Source: Bacteriovorax stolpii (GTDB taxonomy: Bacteria > Bdellovibrionota > UBA1018). Taken from it: a stretch of DNA of 64,000 nt. The stretch's first letter is position 1; each line of letters begins with the position of its first letter. The position numbers and the translations under genes were made by a program. The notes beneath the pieces are model-generated. The model had not been told where the DNA came from. It was given only the letters and a program-made list of their open reading frames with translations, and made no database searches. Positions 33,367 to 42,661 of the stretch are shown one piece after another. The stretch spans positions 1-64,000 of the forward strand of contig CAMAQA010000005.1 of assembly GCA_945860415.1 (NCBI GenBank), written 5' to 3'.

Positions 33367-33822
33367 ATGTGGCAGTCCAATTCACGAAAGCGTTCTGACG
33401 GAAATCGGGTCCATGGCGTCGAGCTCAGGTCGTCCAGCGGTTTTCACCTCAAGCGGGTGACCTGCAGGATCACGAGCCTCGAGGCAACGGCCGGAGCTGC
33501 AGCCATAGAAGGCCGGCTCCTTCTCAACGATGTCAGTTCGCAGGGACTTGCTTTCTACTCGCCTGAGATCCTCCCGCTCGGCAGCCTGGTCAGCATCGAG
33601 TTCGAGTACCCCGAAAAAACGAGCCTCAGGGCAAAAGTGGGCTGGTGCCAGCAGCTGACCGGAGTGGGAAAAATCATCACGGAGAAATCACGAAGCTTCC
33701 GGATCGGACTCGTCTTCGAGCACGAAAAGCCGGAGGACGAGGAACGACTCAAGGCTTTCTGCGATCGTCTGGCTGAGATCTACCCGGGAATCGACCTCAC
33801 CCGGGCGCCCTACGCCGCTTGA
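33367..33822 (+). CDS. PilZ-domain protein (c-di-GMP binding candidate)
   Basis: The 151-residue protein carries a PilZ-like order: EGRLLLNDVSSQGLAFYSPEILPLGSLVSIEFEYPEKTSLRAKVGWCQQL and FRIGLVFEHEKPEDEERLKAFC. The D/N-x-S-x-x-G element is present (NDVSSQG). The upstream RxxxR element is less clear (KRVTCR). PilZ proteins bind c-di-GMP and often tune flagella or surface motility; the flagellar cluster starts 15 bases after its stop, on the other strand. AAGGGG immediately precedes the ATG at 33367, which is too close for normal initiation, so the true start is uncertain. Confidence 0.75.
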   Translation: MWQSNSRKRSDGNRVHGVELRSSSGFHLKRVTCRITSLEATAGAAAIEGRLLLNDVSSQGLAFYSPEILPLGSLVSIEFEYPEKTSLRAKVGWCQQLTGVGKIITEKSRSFRIGLVFEHEKPEDEERLKAFCDRLAEIYPGIDLTRAPYAA

Positions 33823-33837
33823 GTGCAGGCCGCGCGA

Positions 33838-34857
33838 TCAACCGAACAGGGCGACGAAGTCATCCCAGTGGTTGCGCAGGCGTCCCTTGAGTCTAAGGAT
33901 GGCCTGCGTGTGCAGCTGGCTGACTCGTGACTCGGTCACATCCAGCACGCGGCCGATTTCCTTCAGGTTCAGGTCTTCGTAATAATACAGCGAGAGCACC
34001 AGGCGCTGCTTTTCAGGAAGGTCGTTGATGCAGTCGGCGACCATCTTCTTGAAATGCGCCATGTTCACTTCGGCGAAGGGCGTAGCCGACTTGCTGGGAG
34101 ACTCACCGTACCCGTGCAGGGCCCGCTTGTCCTGCTTGGAGAAGTTCGTGATGTCGTCGTAGGAAAGCAGCGACACGCTCCGCACCTGGTTGAGCATGTC
34201 ATGATACTCTTCCTGCGAAATATTCAGCTCGGCGCAGATCTCCTCGTCCGTGGCCTGCCTGCCCTTCTGCTGCTCGATCTTCGAGTAGCAGCGCTCCAGC
34301 TGCTTGGCCTTTTCGCGGACCGATCGCGGCACCCAGTCCTGTGCGCGAAGCTCGTCGAGGATCGCCCCACGGATGCGGAATTCCGCATAGGTCTTGAACT
34401 TGTTGTCGCGGGTGGCGTCGTACTTGTCGATGGCATCCATGAGCCCGATCACTCCGGAGGAGATCAGGTCGTCGAGCTCGATGTTTGCTGGAAGTCGCGC
34501 AGCGATCTTCTGGGCGATATACTTGATGAGCGGCGCAAACTCGATGATCAGCTTGTCGCGCGTGCTGTTGTTGGGCGTGAAGTCTTCGCGCACGAGGCTG
34601 GAGGTGTGCGCCGCTTCGGCGACGATCTCACGCTCCAACTCGCGCTGGAGGGCCTCCTCCTCTTTCCGGGCGCGCTCGGCGTCTGCAAGGTCATCAACAG
34701 CCTGGCCGACGGATTGTGCGACCGGAGCAGCCTCGCCCGGCTTCACTCCAGAGGATTTTGCCGCGCGTCCCGCGGCACGCTGACGGGCCTTTTCGGCCGC
34801 CGTCTTGTCTTCGCCCGCGTTCTTCCGGTACCGCTGAAGTCCTGCATTCACGCTCAT
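33838..34857 (-). CDS. fliA: Flagellar sigma-28 factor with long N-terminal extension
   Basis: From ATG 34857 the product has 339 residues. The sigma core begins near residue 97 (STRDKLIIEFAPLIKYIAQKIAARLP) with ELDDLISSGVIGLMDAIDKYD, TYAEFRIRGAILDELRAQDWVPRSVR, and a C-terminal region 4 (LPEKQRLVLSLYYYEDLNLKEIGRVLDVTESRVSQLHTQA). This is FliA/WhiG type. The first 96 residues are Ala/Lys/Glu-rich and partly coiled; typical FliA lacks them. It is the last gene of the flagellar unit, 79 bases after flhF, with no flhG between. A GTG at 34866 is a less likely start. Confidence 0.9.
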   Translation of the reverse strand: MSVNAGLQRYRKNAGEDKTAAEKARQRAAGRAAKSSGVKPGEAAPVAQSVGQAVDDLADAERARKEEEALQRELEREIVAEAAHTSSLVREDFTPNNSTRDKLIIEFAPLIKYIAQKIAARLPANIELDDLISSGVIGLMDAIDKYDATRDNKFKTYAEFRIRGAILDELRAQDWVPRSVREKAKQLERCYSKIEQQKGRQATDEEICAELNISQEEYHDMLNQVRSVSLLSYDDITNFSKQDKRALHGYGESPSKSATPFAEVNMAHFKKMVADCINDLPEKQRLVLSLYYYEDLNLKEIGRVLDVTESRVSQLHTQAILRLKGRLRNHWDDFVALFG

Positions 34858-34936
34858 GATGTGCACCCCGTCCTAGGTCTACTCAGTCTATCCATCCCCT
34901 GCGCTCCGCGCAGCCGGCAAAATTTTCCAGTTCAGC

Positions 34937-36334
34937 TCAAAGATCCATCACGAGCGCGGCCACGCGGTCACGTGTGGCCTCCTCGATGTCATCAGGAATT
35001 TTCTGGCCCGTGGTGAAGTAGAGAAGCGGCAGCCTCACCTTCTGTGGAACGTTGTAGAGAACGCCGTAAAGCGTGGTTTCATCGAGCTTGGAGAAAACGA
35101 GCCCCTGCGGCCGGAACATCGAGAACCGGCTCGCCATGTCGTAAAGCTCCGCATCCCGGGTCGTCGCCGACAGCACCAGTACGGTCTTCATCGTCGGCAC
35201 CGTGTCGAGCATCGACTGGATTTCCTTCAACGACTCCGGATCCCGCTGTGATCGGCCAGTGGTGTCCACCAGCACGAGGTCCAAGGCCTGGAAATCACGG
35301 ATGGCGAAGGTCAGGTCATCCACCGATTGCGCCGAACGAAACGGCACGTTCAACAGCTTCGAGAAGGTCGCCAGCTGGTCGAAGGCCGATGCCTTGACGT
35401 GATCGAGATTGATCAATCCCACGCGAAGTCCCCTGCGGATCGCCTGCGAGGCAATCTTGGCGAGGGTCGTGGTCTTGCCCACTCCGGTGGGTCCGACGAG
35501 TGCAATCACTGAGGGAATGCCGGTTCCCGGCTTGATTCCTTCGAGTGGCGACGCAACCTCGATATTGCGGATGATCTCCTCGGCAATCTGATCCTGGACC
35601 GACTCGAGGCTTCGTGATCCCTCCGGGCCCAGCTCGAATGCTGCCTGGCGAATCAATCCGAGCGCGAAGCGCTTGTCGACGCCGTTGACGACGATCTGGT
35701 CGAAGGCCTCCTGCAGCGCCGGTGTCGAGAATGCCCCGACTTCGGCGGCCTGAGCGCCGGATGAAGCTGCCGCCTGATGGCGAATCTCGTCCTGCTGGGC
35801 CTTCAATTCCTCGATCATCCGGCGGAGCGCGCGCACCTCATCACTGGAGACCGATGCCGTGGAAATCGGTGCACCGGAATTCTGCGCAGATGCATCCCCA
35901 GCGATCGAATCCCTGCGGACCGGCGCCCGCATCACAGGAGCCGGGGCGGGAACAGTATCCGCATCGATCTCTGCGTAACGGATTGCGGTCTTCGGCCGGG
36001 GTGCCGAGCTGAGCTGCACCGAATCGCGCGTGCCGGTGGCTGCGCGCTCCAATGCCTTCTCCATCACTTGCTCCTGCATGTCCGCCTGGCGGCTCGCCGG
36101 CATCTTCGTGTATTTTCCAACCGTGTCGGCGGGAAGCTTCGACTCGGTCACTTTTTTCCTGGCCATGGAGCGATCAGAAACCGCAGCGGTCACCTCGACC
36201 GATGCCTTCGACATCAGGCCGAAGCCTCTCTTGTTCTTCTTGGTCTGGAGGATGATGGCCTCGGGACCAAGCTCGCGCTTCACGGTCTCCAGGGCTTCCT
36301 GCAGCGTCGGGGCCTCGAATTTCTTCACTTCCAT
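34937..36334 (-). CDS. flhF: FlhF, SRP-type GTPase for flagellar placement
   Basis: The 465-residue protein has the short B domain (MEVKKFEAPTLQEALETVKRELGPEAIILQTKK), a long low-complexity linker with PAPAPVMRAPVR, an N domain, and a G domain with VALVGPTGVGKTTTLAKIA near residue 280, VDTTGRSQRD for G3 and VFSKLDETTLYG for G4. FlhF directs where the flagellum is built, most often at a pole. It begins one base after the flhA stop. Confidence 0.93.
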   Translation of the reverse strand: MEVKKFEAPTLQEALETVKRELGPEAIILQTKKNKRGFGLMSKASVEVTAAVSDRSMARKKVTESKLPADTVGKYTKMPASRQADMQEQVMEKALERAATGTRDSVQLSSAPRPKTAIRYAEIDADTVPAPAPVMRAPVRRDSIAGDASAQNSGAPISTASVSSDEVRALRRMIEELKAQQDEIRHQAAASSGAQAAEVGAFSTPALQEAFDQIVVNGVDKRFALGLIRQAAFELGPEGSRSLESVQDQIAEEIIRNIEVASPLEGIKPGTGIPSVIALVGPTGVGKTTTLAKIASQAIRRGLRVGLINLDHVKASAFDQLATFSKLLNVPFRSAQSVDDLTFAIRDFQALDLVLVDTTGRSQRDPESLKEIQSMLDTVPTMKTVLVLSATTRDAELYDMASRFSMFRPQGLVFSKLDETTLYGVLYNVPQKVRLPLLYFTTGQKIPDDIEEATRDRVAALVMDL

Positions 36335-36335
36335 A

Positions 36336-38408
36336 CTATGCCAACCTCACTGTTCCGAAGGCTCTCACAGGCACGTTCGGGCTGATCTCATTGTGCGAAA
36401 GAACGACGATGTTCGGGATGAATCGATCCACCAGCTGCTTCACCTGGGCGCGGATGAGGGGTGAACACAGCACCACGGCCTGGCTGGTTTCGGCCACGAC
36501 GGCCTGTGCCTGCTCGTTGAGCTGGGCGACGAAACGTCGGACAAAGTCGGGATCCGCCGACAGCTGTGGTCCCTGGTCCGTCTGGATGATGCTTCCAGCG
36601 AAGGTCTCCTCGATCTGCCGGTCGAGCGTCAGCAGCGTGAGCTGGCCGTCCTGGCCGACGAGCTTCTTCGTGATCGATCGTCCGAGCGCGGCTCGGACGT
36701 GTTCGGTGAGGATGCCCGGATCCTTGGTGATCGGAGCATTGTCGGCAAGGGTCTCGAGGATGGTCCGGAAATCTCGGATCGAGACTCCTTCCTTCAAGAG
36801 GCTCCTTGCCACCTTGAGCACCGATCCGATCGGCAGGAGATTGGGAATGAGATCCTCGACGACCTTGGGAGCGGTCTGTTTGAACGAGTCGAGGAGGGTT
36901 TGGAGTTCCTGGCGTCCGAGCAGCTCGGACGAGTTGAGGCGGATGACCTCGGTGAGGTGCGTTGCGATGACGGTCGAGAGATCGACGACCGTGTATCCGG
37001 CCATCGTCGCCTCTTCCTTCATGCGCTGCGGAATCCAGATCGCATCCAGACCAAATGCCGGCTCCTTTGTCGGAACACCCGCGATCGGATTGAACACGTT
37101 TCCTGGATCCATCGCGAGGAGGTGTCCCACCATGAGCGAACCCTGCGCGATCTGGACGCCCTTGAGCAGCACCTGGTAATCGCCAGGCTTGAGCTCGAGG
37201 TTGTCGCGAATCCGCAGCGGCGGGACGATGATGCCCATGTCGAGCGCGAACTGCTTGCGAATGTTGGTGATGCGCTCCAGCAGGTCGCCATTCTGCGACG
37301 CATCCACGATGCTGATCAGCCCATAGCCCACTTCGAGTTCCAGCAGGTCCACGGGCAGCAGGCTCTCGAGCTTCTCGGCGGCCGGCTTCAGCTTCTCGGC
37401 TTCTTCCTTCTTCATCTTGTCGGACTCTTGGCGCACACGCTTCACCGTGAGCTGGCGCGCGAACGAACCCAGGACTCCGGCCATCAGGAAGAACGGAATG
37501 GCGGGCATGCCAGGGACGATTCCCATGAAGCCCAGGACGCCGGCGGCAACTCCCAGCGCCTTCGGATGCATGAGCAGCTGTCTCGAAAACTCCTGCCCGA
37601 TGTTCGTGCCCGACGTGGTGCGGGTGACGACCATGCCGGCTGCAGTCGAGATGATCAGCGCAGGAATCTGTCCTACGAGACCATCACCGATGGTCAGGAG
37701 AGTGAAGACTTCGGCTGCCTGGCCGATGGGCATTCCACGCTGGAGCGTTCCGACGAGGATTCCACCGACGATGTTCACGATGACGATGAGGATGCCTGCA
37801 ATGGCATCGCCGCGGACGAACTTCGAGGCACCGTCCATGGCTCCGTAAAAATCCGCCTCCTGCGAGATCTCGGTACGGCGACGCTTGGCCTCCTGCTCGT
37901 TGATGACGCCGGCATTCAGGTCGGCGTCGATTGCCATCTGCTTTCCGGGCATGGCATCCAACGTGAATCGCGCGGCCACTTCCGCCACGCGACCGGCGCC
38001 CTTCGTGATGACGATGAAGTTGATGATCACGAGGATGATGAAGATCACGATACCGACGGCGTAGTTTCCGCCGACGACGAAGTTTCCGAAGCTCTCGATC
38101 ACATGCCCTGCGGCGGCGGTTCCCTTCTCAGGACCGTTCAGCAGGATCACGCGCGTCGTCGCGACGTTCAGCGACAGCCGAAACAGCGTGGTGAGCAGGA
38201 GCACCGAAGGAAAGATGCTGAAATCGAGTGCGCGAACCGTATAGATCGCGGTGAGCAGCAGCACGACGGATCCGCCGATGGCGAGCACCAGGCAGAGGTC
38301 GATCAGGAAGATCGGCATCGGAATGACCATCACGGCCAGGATGCCAACGAGCCCGATCGCCAGCGCGAGATCCGAATTTTTTGTCAGACGGTTGAGGATT
38401 CCTTCCAT
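36336..38408 (-). CDS. flhA: FlhA, flagellar export gate protein
   Basis: The 690-residue protein has about eight N-terminal helices containing the FHIPEP-family region (RVAEVAARFTLDAMPGKQMAIDADLNAGVINEQEAKRRR), then a long cytoplasmic domain that docks export chaperones (DLLELEVGYGLISIVD; PALIISTAAGMVVTR). It forms the nonameric ring of the type III export gate. Length matches the family. AGGGGGAG precedes the ATG, and 32 bases separate it from flhB. Confidence 0.96.
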   Translation of the reverse strand: MEGILNRLTKNSDLALAIGLVGILAVMVIPMPIFLIDLCLVLAIGGSVVLLLTAIYTVRALDFSIFPSVLLLTTLFRLSLNVATTRVILLNGPEKGTAAAGHVIESFGNFVVGGNYAVGIVIFIILVIINFIVITKGAGRVAEVAARFTLDAMPGKQMAIDADLNAGVINEQEAKRRRTEISQEADFYGAMDGASKFVRGDAIAGILIVIVNIVGGILVGTLQRGMPIGQAAEVFTLLTIGDGLVGQIPALIISTAAGMVVTRTTSGTNIGQEFSRQLLMHPKALGVAAGVLGFMGIVPGMPAIPFFLMAGVLGSFARQLTVKRVRQESDKMKKEEAEKLKPAAEKLESLLPVDLLELEVGYGLISIVDASQNGDLLERITNIRKQFALDMGIIVPPLRIRDNLELKPGDYQVLLKGVQIAQGSLMVGHLLAMDPGNVFNPIAGVPTKEPAFGLDAIWIPQRMKEEATMAGYTVVDLSTVIATHLTEVIRLNSSELLGRQELQTLLDSFKQTAPKVVEDLIPNLLPIGSVLKVARSLLKEGVSIRDFRTILETLADNAPITKDPGILTEHVRAALGRSITKKLVGQDGQLTLLTLDRQIEETFAGSIIQTDQGPQLSADPDFVRRFVAQLNEQAQAVVAETSQAVVLCSPLIRAQVKQLVDRFIPNIVVLSHNEISPNVPVRAFGTVRLA

Positions 38409-38440
38409 GGAACCAGTTCTCCCCCTGTTTCAAGTATGCA

Positions 38441-39526
38441 TCAGAATCTGTGGTTTTTAAGACGATAAACGTACGCCAAAACTTCGGCGACAGCCTGGTA
38501 GAGCGATCGTGGAACGGCCTGCCCCACCTTGACGTTCTTGTAGAGGGCTCGCGCGAGGGGCACGTTCTCGACCAGTGGAATTCCGGACTCGGCCGCCACT
38601 TTTTTGATCCTTTGCGCCAGAAAATCGGCGCCCTTGGCCACTACCCTCGGTGCTGACATCTTGTCCTTCTCGTAGACCAGCGCGACGGCAAAGTGGGTGG
38701 GGTTCGTGACGATGACGTCGGCCTTGCGCACGGCCTGCATCATGCGCTTCCTTGCCATCTCGCGCTGGATGCTCCGGATGCGGGCCTTGATCATCGGATC
38801 CCCGTCCCGCTCCTTCGACTCCTGCTTGGCTTCCTGCTTCGTCAGGCGCAGACCCTTGGTGAACTCGCGCTTCTGCATGAAGAAGTCGATCGCCGCGAAG
38901 ATCAGCAGGCTGACCGTCAGGCTGAGGAGGATTCGCCAAGCCGTGCTGCCGAGAATGGAGAGCTCGGTTCCCGGATCGAGGAGAAAGTGCGAGGAGGCAT
39001 CGAGTACCTGCGACTTCACCAGGAAGTACGCGAGCGTGATGACCACCGCCACCTTGGCTGAAAGTCGCAGGGCCTCGACGGCCATCTTGGCGCTGAACAG
39101 TCGCTGGAATCCCTGGATCGGATTGATCTTCGAGAGGTCCGGTGAAAGCGGCTCGAAGGTGAAGATGGGGCCTACCTGCGAGAAGCTGGTGATCGCTGAA
39201 ACCACGAATCCAGTGATCGCCACGGGTAGACCGACTGCAGCCAGCACTTTCAGGGCCCTCATCAGGGTGGACGATAGGACGTGGGTGCCCGTGAGGTCGA
39301 TCCGAGAGGTCAGGTCGGTGCGAAAGACCTCGCGCATGAGTTCTGCCAGGCTCTGGACCATCGACGGGCCCATCGCATAGATCACTGTTGCCGCTGCCAG
39401 GAAGGCCACCAATCCGGTCAGCTCGCGGCTCTGGGAGACCTGGCCCTTCTTTTTCGCCTCTTCCAGGCGATACTGGGATATCTCTTCGCCCAGGTCTTCT
39501 GATGACCGGTCTTCATTGTCAGCCAT
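38441..39526 (-). CDS. flhB: FlhB, export switch protein
   Basis: The 361-residue protein has four helices and a cytoplasmic domain with the self-cleaving site NPTHFAVAL at Asn275, which switches export from rod/hook to filament substrates. DRSSEDLGEEISQYRLEEAKKKGQVSQSRE at the N-terminus is typical. Its start overlaps the fliR stop by 8 bases. Confidence 0.96.
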   Translation of the reverse strand: MADNEDRSSEDLGEEISQYRLEEAKKKGQVSQSRELTGLVAFLAAATVIYAMGPSMVQSLAELMREVFRTDLTSRIDLTGTHVLSSTLMRALKVLAAVGLPVAITGFVVSAITSFSQVGPIFTFEPLSPDLSKINPIQGFQRLFSAKMAVEALRLSAKVAVVITLAYFLVKSQVLDASSHFLLDPGTELSILGSTAWRILLSLTVSLLIFAAIDFFMQKREFTKGLRLTKQEAKQESKERDGDPMIKARIRSIQREMARKRMMQAVRKADVIVTNPTHFAVALVYEKDKMSAPRVVAKGADFLAQRIKKVAAESGIPLVENVPLARALYKNVKVGQAVPRSLYQAVAEVLAYVYRLKNHRF

Positions 39527-40325
39527 TGCCGACGACCCTCGCGATTTCGATCATCCAATCGCCCATCTTCGACAGGATCTGCGCCATGGCGCCGGAGAAG
39601 TCGCTGATCGTGACCAGCATGACGATGAGTCCGACGATCGCCGTCACGGCAAATGACAAAACCAGGATATTGACCTGGGGCATGGCTCGCGCAACGACTC
39701 CGAACGCGACGTTAACTGCAAAAATGGCCACGCCCACGGGAGCGGCAAGCTGCAGGCCGTAGCGGATCACGCTTCCGGTCAGCTCGAGCATCCGATCACC
39801 AAATGCCCCCGAGATGCTCACCTGCCCCAGCGATACCCAGCGATAGCTTTCGAGCGCCGCCCGGAGCATCAGGTGGTGCCCGTCGAGCGCCAGGAAGACC
39901 AGCATCGCGAGCGCCAGGTAGAACTCGGCAACCACCTGGCTCTGCGACTCATGGTGCGGATCGAACATCGTTGCGGATGAAAATCCCATGAACGTGCCGA
40001 TCAGGTTCGAACCAAACGCAATGCCATCGAAGACCAGCTTTGCGGTGTAGCCCATCAGCACCCCGAAGAGCGCCTCCAATCCAACCACCTGCGCGATTCC
40101 GGTTGCAGTCTGTGACCACACGGCAGCCTGCGCAGGAACGACAAGCCCGCTGCTGACCAGCGCCGGAAAGAGCACGAGCGTGACTGCGACTGAAAACAGC
40201 ACCTTCACGGGCATCGGAATCGTCTTGTCTCCGAGGAACGGCAGGACGGAGACGAGCACGCTGTAGCGGACCAGCACCGCAAAGAACGTCATCATCTCGT
40301 TCTGGTCGAAGTCGAAAGGGGTCAC
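39519..40325 (-). CDS. fliR: FliR, export gate membrane protein
   Basis: I choose GTG 40325, which overlaps the fliQ stop (GTGA) and gives 268 residues, the normal length; the longer frame to 40391 reads through fliQ. About six helices are present (FFAVLVRYSVLVSVLPFLG; PVKVLFSVAVTLVLFPAL; ALFGVLMGYTAKLVFDGIAFG). FliR with FliP and FliQ forms the export pore. Confidence 0.93.
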   Translation of the reverse strand: MTPFDFDQNEMMTFFAVLVRYSVLVSVLPFLGDKTIPMPVKVLFSVAVTLVLFPALVSSGLVVPAQAAVWSQTATGIAQVVGLEALFGVLMGYTAKLVFDGIAFGSNLIGTFMGFSSATMFDPHHESQSQVVAEFYLALAMLVFLALDGHHLMLRAALESYRWVSLGQVSISGAFGDRMLELTGSVIRYGLQLAAPVGVAIFAVNVAFGVVARAMPQVNILVLSFAVTAIVGLIVMLVTISDFSGAMAQILSKMGDWMIEIARVVGNG

Positions 40326-40591
40326 CTGGACCACTCCTGGACGTTGCCCAGGATGTCGGCCGTGTACTGCTTGAGGATCTCGAGCATCCACGGTGCCATC
40401 ACCATCAGCACCACGATGATCGCGATGATCTTCGGAATGAAGGTCAGGGTTGCTTCATTGATCTGCGTGATCGCCTGGATCACGCTCACCACGATACCGA
40501 TCGCCATGGCGGCCAGCAGGAGCGGGCCTGCGATGTAGATCATCACCTTCACCGCTTCAGCACCCAGGCTCATCACCATGTCTTCGGTCAT
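40322..40591 (-). CDS. fliQ: FliQ, export gate small membrane protein
   Basis: The 89-residue protein has two helices with the family pattern AIGIVVSVIQAITQINEATLTFIPKIIAII. GGAGG lies before the ATG. Its stop overlaps the fliR start. Confidence 0.96.
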   Translation of the reverse strand: MTEDMVMSLGAEAVKVMIYIAGPLLLAAMAIGIVVSVIQAITQINEATLTFIPKIIAIIVVLMVMAPWMLEILKQYTADILGNVQEWSR

Positions 40592-40603
40592 CGTGAACCT
40601 CCG

Positions 40604-41419
40604 TTATCCGAAACTCTTGACGAGGCTGCCCACCACGAGCTGCCAGCCGTCCACCAGCACGAACAGCAGCAGCTTGAAAGGAAGCGAGATGATCGCCGGC
40701 GGAAGCATCATCATCCCCATGGCCATCAGGACGCTGGCCACGATCATGTCGAGCACCAGGAAGGGCAGGTAGAGCATGAAGCCGATCTGGAAGGCCGTCT
40801 TGAGCTCGCTCGTCACGAAGGAGGGAATCAGCACGTAGGTCGGCACGTCGGCGCGATTCGCGGGCTTCGGCTCCTTGGAGAGTGACAGGAAGAGCTCGAG
40901 GTCCTTTTCGCGCGTCTGGGCGAACATGAATTCGCGAAGGGGCGCCTCGGCATTCTCGAAGGCGGTCTTCTGGTCAATCTTCTCAGCCATGAAGGGTTCG
41001 ACCGAGTTGGCCGAAATCTGCTTGAACGTCGGAGCCATCACGAAGAATGACAGGAAGAGCGAGAGTCCCACGATGAGCTGGTTGGGCGGCATCTGCTGGG
41101 TTCCGAGCGCCTGGCGGAGGAAGCTCAGCACGACCACGATGCGGGTGAACGAGGTCATCATGATCAGGATCGCCGGTGCCAGAGAAAGCACCGTGAGCAT
41201 CATGATGATGCGGATGACCGAGACGATGTCCTGCGGCTTCTGGCCCTGCGTATTGCCGAACGAGAGGCTCAATGATGGCAGGGTCACTCCTGAGGAGCCG
41301 GGCACATACGATCCCGCCCTGCCGCCGCCCTCGGCGTGTGCAACAGTCGCCGTTGGCGTGATGGCCAGGCATCCCAGCACGAGGCATCCGCTGGCGACCA
41401 GGCGACGAAACGCGGTCAT
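40604..41419 (-). CDS. fliP: FliP, export gate membrane protein
   Basis: The 271-residue protein has a signal peptide, then the FliP core: RIIMMLTVLSLAPAILIMMTSFTRIVVVLSFLRQALGTQQMPPNQLIVGLSLFLSFFVM, and PAIISLPFKLLLFVLVDGW at the end, here quoted in pieces of the family blocks. Between helices is the cytoplasmic FAQTREKDLELFLSL. It starts with a 4-base overlap on the fliO stop. FliP is the main wall of the export pore. Confidence 0.95.
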   Translation of the reverse strand: MTAFRRLVASGCLVLGCLAITPTATVAHAEGGGRAGSYVPGSSGVTLPSLSLSFGNTQGQKPQDIVSVIRIIMMLTVLSLAPAILIMMTSFTRIVVVLSFLRQALGTQQMPPNQLIVGLSLFLSFFVMAPTFKQISANSVEPFMAEKIDQKTAFENAEAPLREFMFAQTREKDLELFLSLSKEPKPANRADVPTYVLIPSFVTSELKTAFQIGFMLYLPFLVLDMIVASVLMAMGMMMLPPAIISLPFKLLLFVLVDGWQLVVGSLVKSFG

Positions 41420-42585
41420 AGCTGCTTCATCCCCTCGAGGCGGCTGCGGATCCGATCACGCGTTCCGGCTGCAGCCGTGGGGCGCGGAGCCTGGTAGCTG
41501 GCCGGCCCGGCAGCCGTGGCACCAAGCCCCGCAACTGGGGTACGGCCCGAATCCTGCGCGATCTGCTCGCCCAGGGCACTCAAGAAGTCTTCATCTCCGC
41601 CGGAGACCGCTCCAGCCGAAGCACTCCCGGCAGTGAAGGCCGCCGATGCGCCGTTCAGTTCAGTGATCAGGTTGATCGAGTCATCGGCGACTCCGAGCAC
41701 CAGCGTGCGCCCCGCAACCTTCACCATGTGGATGCTCTTCTTGGGGCCTAGATGGTGAGTAGCGACGACCTCGATCATCTTCTCGGTACGTCCGAGGCTC
41801 TTCCGCACCCAGCGGCCTACAGCGCCCTGCCGATTGCGCGAGTTCGCAAGCTTCCTGAGACCGAGCAGTGCCGCGCCAAGAAGCAGGACGACGCCCAGAA
41901 GGCTGACCATCATCCGAAGCGGTGAAAAGGACTCCTTGCGTCCCGTGAGCTGTTCACCCTTGGATTCGCGGCGCTTTGCCGATTTCTGCAGAACATTGCC
42001 TGTCGATGATCCTTCGGCCGCAGCCACCTTCTCGGCAGGAGGTTCGGCTGCCTTCGCCACAGGCGCCTTCAGCACCTTGTCGAGAAGCGCACGTTCCTCG
42101 GCATCGACATTCAAAGACGGGGCCGGAGCGGCCTCTTTTTTTGCCTGCGCGGCGCTGGAAACCACCTTGTCGGCGGCAGCCCCACCATCCAGGCGGATGG
42201 TCAGCATCTTGCCGGAGGGCTTGACCTGAACCTTGCCCTGGAAGGCCTCGGCCTTTCCCTTGACGGTCAGTCGCACGCGAACGAGGCGGGGTGCGTACTG
42301 ATAGATGAAGATCTTGCTCAGGTCCTTGCCTGAGACCGATGAAATCTTTGCTGGATAAACGGATGCGTCCGAGACGCTGAGCTGGACGATGTCGTTCAGG
42401 AACTCGGTCCGAATCTGCGAAGGGTCCAGTTTTCCATCCAGCAGGATGTCCACCCGGTCATTCTCGGATACCTGGACCTGCTTGATGTTGATGAGCGACT
42501 TGTCCGCGGCGATCGATGTCGACGGAAGCATCGCCGCCATGGCAATGAAAAGACGAAGCTGAAAAGACCCTGTGTTCGAGAACAT
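41416..42585 (-). CDS. fliO: FliO-like protein with AMIN-like periplasmic domain
   Basis: From ATG 42585 (AAGGAGA upstream) the product has 389 residues, about three times a typical FliO. It has a signal peptide (LFIAMAAMLPSTSIAA), then a beta-rich domain (SLINIKQVQVSENDRVDILLDG; PRLVRVRLTVKGKAEAFQGKV) resembling an AMIN domain, a linker, a helix (MMVSLLGVVLLLGAALLGLRKL), and the FliO tail EKMIEVVATHHLGPKKSIHMVKVAGRTLVLGV. FliO assists FliP ring assembly. AMIN domains bind peptidoglycan in other proteins. Context between fliN and fliP supports the name. Confidence 0.85.
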   Translation of the reverse strand: MFSNTGSFQLRLFIAMAAMLPSTSIAADKSLINIKQVQVSENDRVDILLDGKLDPSQIRTEFLNDIVQLSVSDASVYPAKISSVSGKDLSKIFIYQYAPRLVRVRLTVKGKAEAFQGKVQVKPSGKMLTIRLDGGAAADKVVSSAAQAKKEAAPAPSLNVDAEERALLDKVLKAPVAKAAEPPAEKVAAAEGSSTGNVLQKSAKRRESKGEQLTGRKESFSPLRMMVSLLGVVLLLGAALLGLRKLANSRNRQGAVGRWVRKSLGRTEKMIEVVATHHLGPKKSIHMVKVAGRTLVLGVADDSINLITELNGASAAFTAGSASAGAVSGGDEDFLSALGEQIAQDSGRTPVAGLGATAAGPASYQAPRPTAAAGTRDRIRSRLEGMKQL

Positions 42586-42661
42586 CCTGTTCTCCTTCCT
42601 TGTCTCCCGGCCAGCCGGGCAATCCGATCGGCATCCTGCCGATCTCTCGCTTACCCTACTC

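Noticed and set aside
36699-38468. 589-codon plus-strand ORF opposite flhA
   Set aside because: The antisense strand encodes the unmistakable FlhA. The ORF product is Asp/His/Arg-rich without domains.
40326-40391. Longer FliR start
   Set aside because: It would run through the end of fliQ; the GTGA overlap at 40322-40325 gives normal length.
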